From: Porphyromonadaceae bacterium UBA7207 | Lineage (GTDB): Bacteria > Bacteroidota > Bacteroidia > Bacteroidales > Muribaculaceae | Assembly (NCBI GenBank): GCA_002490635.1 | Contig: DKUJ01000005.1 | Span: 1 to 6,019 of the forward strand | Direction of reading: 5' to 3' | DNA length: 6,019 bases | Shown: positions 1 to 6,019 of the stretch, one piece after another | Numbering within the stretch: position 1 is the first letter of the stretch | How the letters are laid out: the number at the start of each line of letters is the position of its first letter | Program-made: the position numbers and the translations under genes | The notes under the pieces: generated by a model | The model's database searches: none | Told to the model about the DNA's origin: nothing | The model's input: only the letters and a program-made list of their open reading frames with translations

Positions 1-350
1 GCATAGACACCGCCGTTGCTGTTGCTCACACCATAGTCGGCATCGACCAGCAGGGGGGTAAAAGTATTGTCGCTCACCGAATAGCTGTAGATACCCGGTA
101 CCGCCGTCATGGACCTGTTGTTTGTAACCTGACCATAGATTACCGTTGCCGGAAGCTCCGGGGCGGCAACAACCGGCGCCGCAGGAGCCGACTCGCCCGT
201 CAGGTTCAGCTCACCGGTGGTCCTGAGGCCTCCTGGCAGCCCGGCCACACCCCGTGCTGCAGATTCATGCAGGGGCACACCGGCGTCGGCGTGCACGGGC
301 GCCAATGCCGCCAGCATCACCGGAACAAAGTAGTGTAAGAGCTTTCTCAT
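1..350 (-). CDS. Secreted protein of unknown function, 5' part only
   Basis: An open frame runs leftward from an ATG at 350-348 to the window edge, giving 116 complete codons without a stop; the rest lies outside. The N-terminus is a typical Sec signal peptide: basic RK at residues 2-3, a hydrophobic stretch at about 4-18, and a likely cleavage near residue 21 or 23 (HA/DA). A low-complexity Ala/Pro/Val linker follows at about residues 54-68. The segment from about residue 69 (TVIYGQV) to 105 reads like a beta-strand repeat, with alternating hydrophobic and aromatic residues (GIYSYSV, FTPLLVDADYG). This resembles repeats in Bacteroidales extracytoplasmic proteins of the propeller or surface type, but I cannot assign a family. 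It lies downstream of the regulator on the same strand, 164 bases away, so co-regulation is possible but not shown. The signal peptide and frame are seen; the fold is inference. Confidence 0.75.
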   Translation of the reverse strand, partial: MRKLLHYFVPVMLAALAPVHADAGVPLHESAARGVAGLPGGLRTTGELNLTGESAPAAPVVAAPELPATVIYGQVTNNRSMTAVPGIYSYSVSDNTFTPLLVDADYGVSNSNGGVY

Positions 351-514
351 AGATTGATGGTTAAATAGATTTTTACGATATCAAAACGGCCGGGAACAGC
401 ATACAAGCCGATATTGCAATGGAATGATTGCAAAGGAAAGAATAATAAAATGAATGAAATTTGTACTATATCAAAACAAAATGTTAAATTCTCCGTCTCA
501 CGACGTTTTTTATC
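351..514. other. AT-rich intergenic gap with a repeated 13-mer
   Basis: This gap lies between the stop of the regulator gene and the start of the secreted-protein gene, both on the minus strand. It probably holds the promoter of the secreted-protein gene. The best -7-like element on the minus strand is TTCCTTTG (plus positions 431-438), one mismatch from TAnnTTTG, but I see no good -33 partner at the right distance. A 13-mer occurs twice with one mismatch (375-387 and 465-477). No convincing intrinsic terminator for the regulator gene is visible in the minus direction. Confidence 0.4.
375..477. repeat. Two-copy direct repeat ACkATATCAAAAC, 90 bp apart
   Basis: ACGATATCAAAAC at 375-387 and ACTATATCAAAAC at 465-477 differ at one position. 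They lie in the same orientation, exactly 90 bases apart, in the leader region of the secreted-protein gene. They could be a pair of protein-binding sites, or chance similarity in AT-rich DNA. Confidence 0.4.
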
Positions 515-1087
515 CTATTTCAGCAATTCCTTTTTCAGTCTGCTCAGATACGACTGTGTTATGTGAAGATATGATGCCACCTTCTTCATCGATACTTTTT
601 CCATTATTTCGGGGCGGTTGTTGACCAGCGACATGAATCGCTCGCGGGCATCGCCGTTTATCACGGCATTCTTTTTCTCATAGAAATACATCTGGCACTG
701 CGCCATGCTCAGCGCCCAGCGGCTGAACTCGTGGTATTTCTCCACCATGCGGTCGAAAGCGCTCTTTGAAATCCGCAGCACCACAGTTTCGCAGCATGGT
801 TCCACCTGGTAGTAGGCAGGCTGGGCGAAATAGTAGCAGTGGCTGGAGAATGTCATGGTTCCGGGCAAAGAGAAGTATGCCACTTTCTCCTTCTCGCCGT
901 CGAAATAGCTGTGGCTCAGAATACCCTCCTTCACTATGAATATGTCGGGGTCGACCTGTCCGCTCATCACCAGCACATCTCTGGCATCGAGGTGTAGTTC
1001 GACGGCAAGTCCGAGAAACTCGTCGAGAATCGGTTCGGGCAATCTATAGTTACATTCCAGCTGCAAGAGTCGCTTTATCTTCTCCAT
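515..1087 (-). CDS. Crp/Fnr-family transcription regulator
   Basis: This 190-residue protein has the two-domain layout of the Crp/Fnr family. Residues about 15-110 form a cyclic-nucleotide-binding-type beta-roll, including the typical DIFIVKEGILSHSY strand-turn. Residues about 112-145 form the dimerisation helix. A C-terminal winged helix-turn-helix covers about 148-190, with the HTH near 164-189 (VSMKKVASYLHITQSYLSRL). The phosphate-binding cassette region (about 73-98) lacks the GE and R-S/T residues that bind cAMP in E. coli CRP, so cAMP is probably not the ligand. There is no N-terminal Cys cluster like that of FNR, although Cys 98-99 form a pair. The protein is somewhat shorter than CRP and ends soon after the recognition helix, as is common in Bacteroidetes members. 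The ATG at 1087 is the only sensible start because the next Met is residue 41. It is divergent from the efflux operon and is a natural candidate to regulate it. The family is certain; target and ligand are inferred. Confidence 0.9.
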   Translation of the reverse strand: MEKIKRLLQLECNYRLPEPILDEFLGLAVELHLDARDVLVMSGQVDPDIFIVKEGILSHSYFDGEKEKVAYFSLPGTMTFSSHCYYFAQPAYYQVEPCCETVVLRISKSAFDRMVEKYHEFSRWALSMAQCQMYFYEKKNAVINGDARERFMSLVNNRPEIMEKVSMKKVASYLHITQSYLSRLKKELLK

Positions 1088-1092
1088 AGGTG

Positions 1093-1100
1093 CAAAAATA
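1093..1100 (-). promoter_or_regulatory. Consensus -7 box next to the regulator start codon
   Basis: On the minus strand the sequence TATTTTTG matches the Bacteroidetes -7 element TAnnTTTG exactly. It ends only five bases before the regulator's ATG. If used, transcription would start at or next to the start codon and give a leaderless or nearly leaderless mRNA. No TTTG-like -33 element is seen 19-21 bases upstream, so it may be fortuitous. Confidence 0.35.
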
Positions 1101-1122
1101 CGAATTATTAGCCGGTTAAAGG

Positions 1123-1166
1123 TTTCCGCGGGTCAAGAGATTGTATAGCTTTCCGCGGCGTTTTTT
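1123..1166. repeat. Repeated TTTCCGCGG, possible hairpin followed by a T-run
   Basis: TTTCCGCGG occurs at 1123-1131 and 1150-1158. Because CCGCGG is self-complementary, the two copies can also pair as a 6-bp GC stem around a 21-base loop. Read on the plus strand, the stem is followed two bases later by six T residues (1161-1166), which superficially resembles an intrinsic terminator. No gene lies upstream on that strand. It may be an attenuator-like leader element, part of the regulator's 5' leader on the minus strand, or a pair of protein-binding sites. Confidence 0.35.
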
Positions 1167-1188
1167 CCGAGGTGTCCGTTTTCGTACA

Positions 1189-1219
1189 CAAATCGACTTA
1201 TAAACCACTGATTATCAAT
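1189..1219 (-). promoter_or_regulatory. Candidate promoter for the Crp-like regulator gene
   Basis: On the minus strand, ATTG (plus 1219-1216) is followed by a 19-base spacer and TCGATTTG (plus 1196-1189). The second element is one mismatch from the Bacteroidetes -7 consensus TAnnTTTG, and the spacer falls in the usual 19-21 range. Transcription would start near 1184 and leave a leader of about 97 bases that contains the CCGCGG repeats. Its -33 element is one half of the palindrome at 1215-1228. It is an alternative to the -7 box at 1093-1100. Confidence 0.4.
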
Positions 1220-1231
1220 GCGCATTGACAA
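1212..1231. promoter_or_regulatory. Palindromic candidate operator shared by divergent promoters
   Basis: TCAATGCGCATTGA at 1215-1228 is a perfect 14-bp palindrome. The symmetry extends to 1212-1231 with a single mismatched pair (1214/1229). Each half contains ATTG, and each falls where the -33 element of one of the divergent promoters is expected. A dimeric helix-turn-helix protein bound here would touch both promoters. The nearby Crp/Fnr-family gene is the obvious candidate. The half-site differs from the classical FNR (TTGAT-N4-ATCAA) and CRP (TGTGA-N6-TCACA) sites. The palindrome is seen; its role as an operator is inference. Confidence 0.5.
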
Positions 1232-1255
1232 AAGATTGGTATTGTGCGATTTTTG
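1224..1255 (+). promoter_or_regulatory. Candidate promoter of the efflux operon
   Basis: ATTG at 1224-1227 is followed by a 20-base spacer and GATTTTTG at 1248-1255, one mismatch from the Bacteroidetes -7 consensus TAnnTTTG. The expected transcription start is near 1260, giving a leader of about 30 bases before the ATG at 1291. The leader has no Shine-Dalgarno sequence, which is usual in this phylum. Confidence 0.5.
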
Positions 1256-1266
1256 TGACGCAAAAA
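1250..1266. promoter_or_regulatory. Inverted repeat over the operon -7 box and start site
   Basis: TTTTTGTGACGCAAAAA is an inverted repeat centred on 1258, with seven of eight base pairs matching (only 1256/1260 fails). It covers most of the proposed -7 element and the predicted transcription start of the efflux operon. A protein bound here would block RNA polymerase. It could equally be an A/T-run coincidence. Confidence 0.3.
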
Positions 1267-1290
1267 CGAACCTACAAACCGAAACTATAG

Positions 1291-2544
1291 ATGGACCGCC
1301 AAATCGACAAAAAACAACTCGCCGGCGAAAGGCGCCGCCGCTACCTGCGCTACACCCTCTGGTGCGCTGTCGGCACGGGTGCCCTGCTCGCCCTGATTTT
1401 CCTTCTCGGAGGAAAGAGCGTGAAAGCGTCGGACCTCAACATGGGCACAGTCACCACAGGACCGCTTGCGACCTCCGTGGCCGCATCGGGCAAGGTAGAG
1501 CCTGCCTTCGAGCAGATTGTGAGCTCTCCGGTGGCTTCGCGCATTCTTGAGATATACGTCCACGGCGGCGACAGCGTAGCCGCCGGGCAGCCTCTGCTGC
1601 GTCTCGACCTCCAGGAGTCGGAAACACGCCTGCAGCAACTCGCCGACGAGCTGCAGATAAAGCAGAACGAGCTTTCGCAGCTGCGCCTTGCCAACCACAC
1701 GGCTCTCTCCGACCTGGAGATGCAGATAGAGATAAAGCAGATGGAGGTGGCGCGCATGCGAATCGAGGTTGACAACGAGCTGCGGCTCGACAGCATAGGC
1801 TCCGGCACCGGCGAACGCGTGCGCAAGGCACGCACCGAGCTGGCCACCGGCGAGCTGCAGCTTGAAGGACTCCGCTCGAAGCTCGCCAACGAGAGGCGCC
1901 GCCTTGCCGCCGCCGAGGAGGCAACGGCCCTTGGAGTGGGCAACTGCCGGCGCGACCTGGAGATGATGCGCCACACCATGGAGCAGGCCCAGCTGCCGGC
2001 ACCGCGCGCCGGCGTGCTCACATTCGTGAACACCACCATAGGCGCCACCGTGGGTGCCGGCGAGAAACTTGCCGTTGTGGGCGATCTGAGCAGCTACCGG
2101 GTTGCCGGCGAGGTTCCGGAGGGCAGCAGCTTCCGTGTGGTTCCCGGCGCCGATGTGGAGGTTCGCATAGGCAGCGAGCGCCTTACGGGCACCGTTGAGT
2201 CGGTCGAGCCGCAGTCGGTATCCGGGTCGGTGCCTTTCAAGGTAAGCCTTGACCAGGCCAGCCACCGGCGCCTGCGCCCGGGAGTGCGTGTGCAGCTTTA
2301 TGTTGCCTACGGTTTCAAGGACTCGGTGCTGCGGATTCCCTATGGCGGATACTACAAAGGCCCCGGCGACTACACACTCTTCGTGGCCAGGGGCAGCGAC
2401 GCCCTGGAGCGCCGCAATGTGACCCTGGGCGAAAGCAACGCCAGTTTTGTGGAGGTCGTGGCAGGCCTCTCCGCCGGCGAGAGCGTGGCGGTGAACGACA
2501 TGAAAGACTTCGAATCATACAAATCCCTCACCATAAAACATTGA
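1291..2544 (+). CDS. Periplasmic membrane-fusion protein (HlyD/MacA type) of an ABC efflux pump
   Basis: This 417-residue protein is the periplasmic adaptor that links the inner-membrane ABC transporter to the outer-membrane channel. A basic N-terminus (about 7-20, with an RRRR run) precedes one membrane anchor at about 23-41. The first half of the lipoyl/barrel-sandwich domain lies at about 66-106 (SGKVEP, then VHGGDSVAAGQPLLRLD). A long charged coiled-coil hairpin follows at about 107-234. The second lipoyl half is at about 235-268 (LPAPRAGVLTFV through GEKLAVVGDLS). Beta-barrel and membrane-proximal domains fill the C-terminus (RVAGEVPEG at 270-278; GESVAVND at 396-403). Length and order fit MacA-like adaptors. 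The ATG at 1291 is the first in-frame start and lies just before the basic segment. The gene opens the operon, about 30 bases after the proposed transcription start and five bases before the ATPase gene. The substrate is unknown. Confidence 0.93.
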   Translation: MDRQIDKKQLAGERRRRYLRYTLWCAVGTGALLALIFLLGGKSVKASDLNMGTVTTGPLATSVAASGKVEPAFEQIVSSPVASRILEIYVHGGDSVAAGQPLLRLDLQESETRLQQLADELQIKQNELSQLRLANHTALSDLEMQIEIKQMEVARMRIEVDNELRLDSIGSGTGERVRKARTELATGELQLEGLRSKLANERRRLAAAEEATALGVGNCRRDLEMMRHTMEQAQLPAPRAGVLTFVNTTIGATVGAGEKLAVVGDLSSYRVAGEVPEGSSFRVVPGADVEVRIGSERLTGTVESVEPQSVSGSVPFKVSLDQASHRRLRPGVRVQLYVAYGFKDSVLRIPYGGYYKGPGDYTLFVARGSDALERRNVTLGESNASFVEVVAGLSAGESVAVNDMKDFESYKSLTIKH

Positions 2545-2549
2545 CAGCA

Positions 2550-3218
<669 letters not shown>

Positions 3219-3235
3219 CATCAGAAAGCGGAGAT

Positions 3236-4510
3236 ATGAAAACCAAACTACTACAGATATTATACGACATGCGCACCCAGCCGGTGATAGCATGGGTGAC
3301 CGTGGCGGGCACAGCCCTGTCGATATTCCTGATCATGGTCGTGCTGATGATGAAGAGCGTAACCCTGACACCGTTCGCCCCCGAAAGCAACCGTTCGCGC
3401 ATGATGTACGCGCCCTACATAGATGTACGGATGGGAGAGAACAACAGCAGTTCGGGGTGCATGTCGGGAGAGATTGCGCGGACGCTGTATTCCGGGCTGG
3501 ACAATGTGGAAGAAATCTCGCTGATGGATCTCGATCTCAGTCCGGTGAACGTGAAAGGCACCAGCGGCGAACGCTTCGTTGCCAACAGCCGCCGTACCGA
3601 CGCCGCTTTCTGGGAAATCTTCGACCACAAACTGCTTTCGGGCCGCTACTACACTCCCGAGGAAGTGGAGGCCGGCACAAAGGTGGCCGTAGTGAGCGAG
3701 GCCACCGCCCGCCGCCTTTTCGGCACAGCCGATGCCATTGGCAAGACCATGCAGGTGGATTTCGTGAACCATATGGTGGTTGGCGTGGTTGCCAACACCT
3801 CGACTCTTGCCACCATAGGCAGCGGCGATGTGTTCACACCCATCAATGTTCACTCCTCGAGTGACTACCTACCGGAAATGGGCGAAATCTCAGTGGCATT
3901 GCTTGTTTCCGACGGCGCCGACCGCGATGCCGTCCGGCGCCAGGTGGAGTCGCGTTACGCCCAGGTGAATTCCGCACTCGCCTCCGAAGGCAAATGGATC
4001 GAGTACCACAACTCACCCTTCGACCACAAACTGTACACAACTGTTACAGTCTATTCCAACACCACCCCCAACGACAGCACAGCCGATGCCATCGACGCTC
4101 TGATCTATGCCCTGCTGCTTCTTGTTCCAGCCATCAACCTCAGCAGCATGCTGCACAGCCGCATGCGCCGGCGCGTGAGCGAGATTGGTATCCGGCGCGC
4201 CTACGGCTGCACCCGCGCACGCATAATAAGCGATATCGTGGGCGAGAACCTTATAGTGACTGTTATCGGCGGCATAATAGGCATAGCCGCAGGCACTCTG
4301 TTCGCCATGTTCTACGACGGACTGTTCACCGACGCCGGCGGCGAGGCCGTGCGGCCGGCATTAGGCATGCTGCTGAACCTACGCACCATAGGTGCGGCAC
4401 TGCTTGCCTGCCTTGTCCTGAACGTGCTCAGCGCCTCGCTGCCGGCATGGCAGGCGGCACGCCTCTCGCCGGTGCAGGCCATCAACAGCGCCACCAACAT
4501 TAACAAATAA
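3236..4510 (+). CDS. ABC transporter permease 1, FtsX/MacB type
   Basis: This 424-residue inner-membrane protein has the four-helix MacB topology. TM1 is at about 17-39, a large periplasmic domain at about 40-283 (MacB-type core region), and TM2-TM4 at about 284-306, 335-360 and 383-405. The family's conserved cytoplasmic segment after TM2 is clear: RRRVSEIGIRRAYGCTRARI at 311-330, the coupling region that contacts the ATPase. The C-terminus has the standard PAWQAARLSPVQAI at 403-416. It has no ATPase domain, unlike E. coli MacB, and so relies on the separate ATPase upstream. It probably pairs with the second, divergent permease encoded 10 bases downstream. The same octamer, AGAAAGCG, lies just before the ATG of both permeases (3223-3230 and 4510-4517). 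Confidence 0.92.
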   Translation: MKTKLLQILYDMRTQPVIAWVTVAGTALSIFLIMVVLMMKSVTLTPFAPESNRSRMMYAPYIDVRMGENNSSSGCMSGEIARTLYSGLDNVEEISLMDLDLSPVNVKGTSGERFVANSRRTDAAFWEIFDHKLLSGRYYTPEEVEAGTKVAVVSEATARRLFGTADAIGKTMQVDFVNHMVVGVVANTSTLATIGSGDVFTPINVHSSSDYLPEMGEISVALLVSDGADRDAVRRQVESRYAQVNSALASEGKWIEYHNSPFDHKLYTTVTVYSNTTPNDSTADAIDALIYALLLLVPAINLSSMLHSRMRRRVSEIGIRRAYGCTRARIISDIVGENLIVTVIGGIIGIAAGTLFAMFYDGLFTDAGGEAVRPALGMLLNLRTIGAALLACLVLNVLSASLPAWQAARLSPVQAINSATNINK

Positions 4511-4520
4511 GAAAGCGACA

Positions 4521-5765
4521 ATGAAACGCAAACTCATACAGCAAATGCGCAACGAATGGCGCAGCAACATATGGATGATGGTGGAACTGGCCATTGTGGC
4601 CATTGTGGTGTGGGCCATGTTCATCATCATGGGCGCGATGCTCAAACTCAAGTATTCGCGCACCGACTACCCGATGGACAACATATACATAAGCTATATC
4701 GAAACCGTGCCCGAAGAATCGGATTCCTTCACCCCTTATCCTGAGGGGAAGAGCTACAGTGACGACCTGCAACGCATAATGGACGTGCTGCGCAACAATC
4801 CCGAGGTGGATATTGTGGGAACCGGCGGCAACGCGCTTCCATATTCGATGAACTACCATGGGAACAGACTCGAAACGCGTATCGACACCTCCTTGGCCTA
4901 TTACAGTGGCAACATACGCTATATGGACGGCAACATGGCCCGAATCATAGGCCTGCAAGGGCTGCAGGGCGAGACCACCGAAGAACTGGCAGAAATGCTC
5001 GACCGTGGAGAGTTTCTGATATCGGACTACGACATCGCACATAATACTGAAACACAGGAAAAGGATCCTTCGAGATGGAAAGGCAGGCAGGTGAACTTCA
5101 GCATGGATTCAACTCGGGTGTTCACTGTGGGTGCGGCAGTCCGTGGCTTCCGCCGCTACGAATACGAACAGCTATACGGCGGCATCATCATACGTCCTGT
5201 GTCCCAAGACGAGGCTCCCTGGGAAATTGCCGTGAAAGTGCGCCCCGGCCGCGGCGAGGCATTTATGGAAAGCCTGCGGGCTTCCGACCTCGAAGCCGGC
5301 AATGTATATCTGGCGGGGTTTCAGAGTCTGGATGACCGCAGGCATGCAGTAAACCTGCGTGCGGACACTTCGCAGCGCAATATGATGGCATGCGTCCTGT
5401 TCCTGCTTGTGGCGGTGTTCCTCGGCTTCCTGGGGTCGTTCTGGTTCCGCACCCAGCAGCGTGTGCCCGAGCTTGCCATCCGCAAGGTCAACGGCGCCAC
5501 CTCCGGCAGCCTCTTCCGCCGGCTCATAAGCGAGGGTCTGCTTCTGCTGGCGGTGCCGGCAGTCGTGGCCGGAGCCACAGGCACGGTGCTGCTATGGAAA
5601 GCGGACACTTCGGAATATCTTCCGGGAATCGCCGACAACGGCCTGTACGCCATCGCATTCGTCGCCACCATTGCGGTGATGGCTGCCATGATAATCGCCG
5701 GGGTGTGGATGCCTGCCCGCAAGGCAATGGCCATCCCGCCCGCCACAGCCCTGCACGACCAATGA
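4521..5765 (+). CDS. ABC transporter permease 2, FtsX/MacB type
   Basis: This 414-residue inner-membrane protein has the same four-helix plan as its neighbour but a clearly different sequence. TM1 is at about 19-42, the periplasmic domain at about 43-286, and TM2-TM4 at about 287-309, 338-360 and 375-397. The conserved FtsX coupling segment is TQQRVPELAIRKVNGATSGS at 311-330, and the C-terminal motif is PARKAMAIPPATAL at 398-411. The periplasmic domains of the two permeases show little obvious similarity, which suggests distinct roles in a heterodimer. Its stop overlaps the start of the TolC-like gene (ATGA at 5762-5765), pointing to translational coupling. In this family the periplasmic domain contacts the adaptor and probably the substrate. 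The substrate is not identifiable from the sequence. Confidence 0.92.
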   Translation: MKRKLIQQMRNEWRSNIWMMVELAIVAIVVWAMFIIMGAMLKLKYSRTDYPMDNIYISYIETVPEESDSFTPYPEGKSYSDDLQRIMDVLRNNPEVDIVGTGGNALPYSMNYHGNRLETRIDTSLAYYSGNIRYMDGNMARIIGLQGLQGETTEELAEMLDRGEFLISDYDIAHNTETQEKDPSRWKGRQVNFSMDSTRVFTVGAAVRGFRRYEYEQLYGGIIIRPVSQDEAPWEIAVKVRPGRGEAFMESLRASDLEAGNVYLAGFQSLDDRRHAVNLRADTSQRNMMACVLFLLVAVFLGFLGSFWFRTQQRVPELAIRKVNGATSGSLFRRLISEGLLLLAVPAVVAGATGTVLLWKADTSEYLPGIADNGLYAIAFVATIAVMAAMIIAGVWMPARKAMAIPPATALHDQ

Positions 5766-6019
5766 AACGATTCTTCATGCCTGCCCTTGTGGCGGTCGCC
5801 CTTGTGGCGGCCCCCACAAGGGCATATTGCTCGGAGGCGCCGGATACCTTGGCTCTCAGCCTCCGCGAGGCCATCGACATGGCACGTGTGCGCAGCGTCG
5901 ACGCCGCTGTCGTCCTCGACGAGCTGCGCACGGCCTACTGGCAATGGCGCACTTTCCGCGCCGACCAGCTGCCCGAACTGGCCATAACGGCAAAAGCGCC
6001 GGCCTATGCCAAGCAGTAC
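5762..6019 (+). CDS. TolC-type outer-membrane efflux channel, N-terminal part
   Basis: The frame begins at the ATG at 5762, overlapping the upstream stop by four bases, and stays open for 86 codons to the window edge. Residues 1 to about 22 form a signal peptide: KR at 2-3, a hydrophobic core of ALVAVALVAAP, and cleavage near TRA or AYC. Cys 23 in AYCS might suggest a lipoprotein, but there is no clear lipobox. The mature start has the outer-membrane-factor motif LALSLREAIDMAR (about 30-42), followed by a helix (residues 45-64) and FRADQLPELAITAKAPAY (65-82). This matches the usual opening of Bacteroidetes TolC-like proteins (AYWxxR, FRAxxLPxL). The protein would form the trimeric outer-membrane exit duct for the pump encoded upstream. 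Only about a fifth of the expected length is present. Confidence 0.88.
   Translation, partial: MKRFFMPALVAVALVAAPTRAYCSEAPDTLALSLREAIDMARVRSVDAAVVLDELRTAYWQWRTFRADQLPELAITAKAPAYAKQY
5783..5823 (+). repeat. 15-bp tandem duplication with a strong hairpin in the signal-peptide codons
   Basis: GCCCTTGTGGCGG occurs at 5783-5795 and again at 5798-5810, a 15-bp in-frame tandem unit encoding ALVAV then ALVAA. The sequence CCACAAGGGC at 5814-5823 is fully complementary to GCCCTTGTGG in either copy. With the second copy it forms a 10-bp stem with a 6-base loop (5798-5823). The hairpin starts about 36 bases after the start codon. Confidence 0.7.

Noticed and set aside
491..510. Small hairpin CGTC-TCAC-GACG followed by six T residues on the plus strand
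   Set aside because: The stem is only four base pairs. No plus-strand gene ends there, and in the minus direction the T-run would be on the wrong side to terminate the regulator gene.
1218..1550. Plus-strand open frame (110 codons) starting inside the palindrome and overlapping the membrane-fusion gene
   Set aside because: It overlaps the adaptor gene in another frame, is Arg/Pro/His-rich and has no domain. Its start lies within promoter elements.
1285..2265. Long minus-strand open frame (326 codons) opposite the membrane-fusion protein gene
   Set aside because: It lies antisense to a well-supported gene. Its composition is a typical product of GC-rich codons read backwards, with no recognisable domain.
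2541..2549. TTG start for the ATPase overlapping the adaptor stop (TTGA)
   Set aside because: The ATG at 2550 gives the standard family N-terminus. TTG starts are uncommon, and the extra three residues add nothing recognisable.
4588..4610. Short tandem repeat (TGGCCATTG twice) in the first membrane helix of permease 2
   Set aside because: It encodes an ordinary Ala-Ile-Val hydrophobic stretch. Only two short units are present, as expected by chance in membrane-helix codons.

Overview
The window looks like a chromosomal segment from the Bacteroidales. The coding DNA is GC-rich and the short intergenic gaps are AT-rich. Start codons lack strong Shine-Dalgarno sequences, and several sites fit the Bacteroidetes -33/-7 promoter pattern (TTTG, then TAnnTTTG). 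The protein families also fit gut Bacteroidales. A Muribaculaceae-like source is plausible, but that is an inference.

Layout: positions 1-350 (minus strand) hold the 5' part of a gene for a secreted protein of unknown function, cut by the window edge. A 164-base AT-rich gap follows. Positions 515-1087 (minus) encode a 190-residue Crp/Fnr-family transcription regulator. A 203-base divergent intergenic region (1088-1290) separates it from a tightly packed plus-strand operon that runs to the window end. That operon encodes a membrane-fusion protein (1291-2544), an ABC ATPase (2550-3218), two different FtsX/MacB-type permeases (3236-4510 and 4521-5765), and the start of a TolC-type outer-membrane protein (5762 onward).

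The five operon genes together specify a complete tripartite ABC export system. The ATPase drives a probable heterodimer of the two permeases, the membrane-fusion protein bridges the periplasm, and the TolC-like channel crosses the outer membrane. Gene spacing is 5, 17, 10 and -4 bases, which supports one transcript. The substrate cannot be read from the sequence. In E. coli MacB the ATPase and permease are one polypeptide; here they are split, and two distinct permease genes are present.

The most interesting part is the divergent control region. A perfect 14-bp palindrome (1215-1228) overlaps the putative -33 elements of two divergent promoters, one for the efflux operon and one for the regulator. 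A second imperfect inverted repeat (1250-1266) lies over the -7 element and expected start site of the operon promoter. This suggests that the Crp-like protein, which lacks the usual cAMP-binding residues, controls both itself and the pump. The machinery itself belongs to known families; I see no entirely new system.
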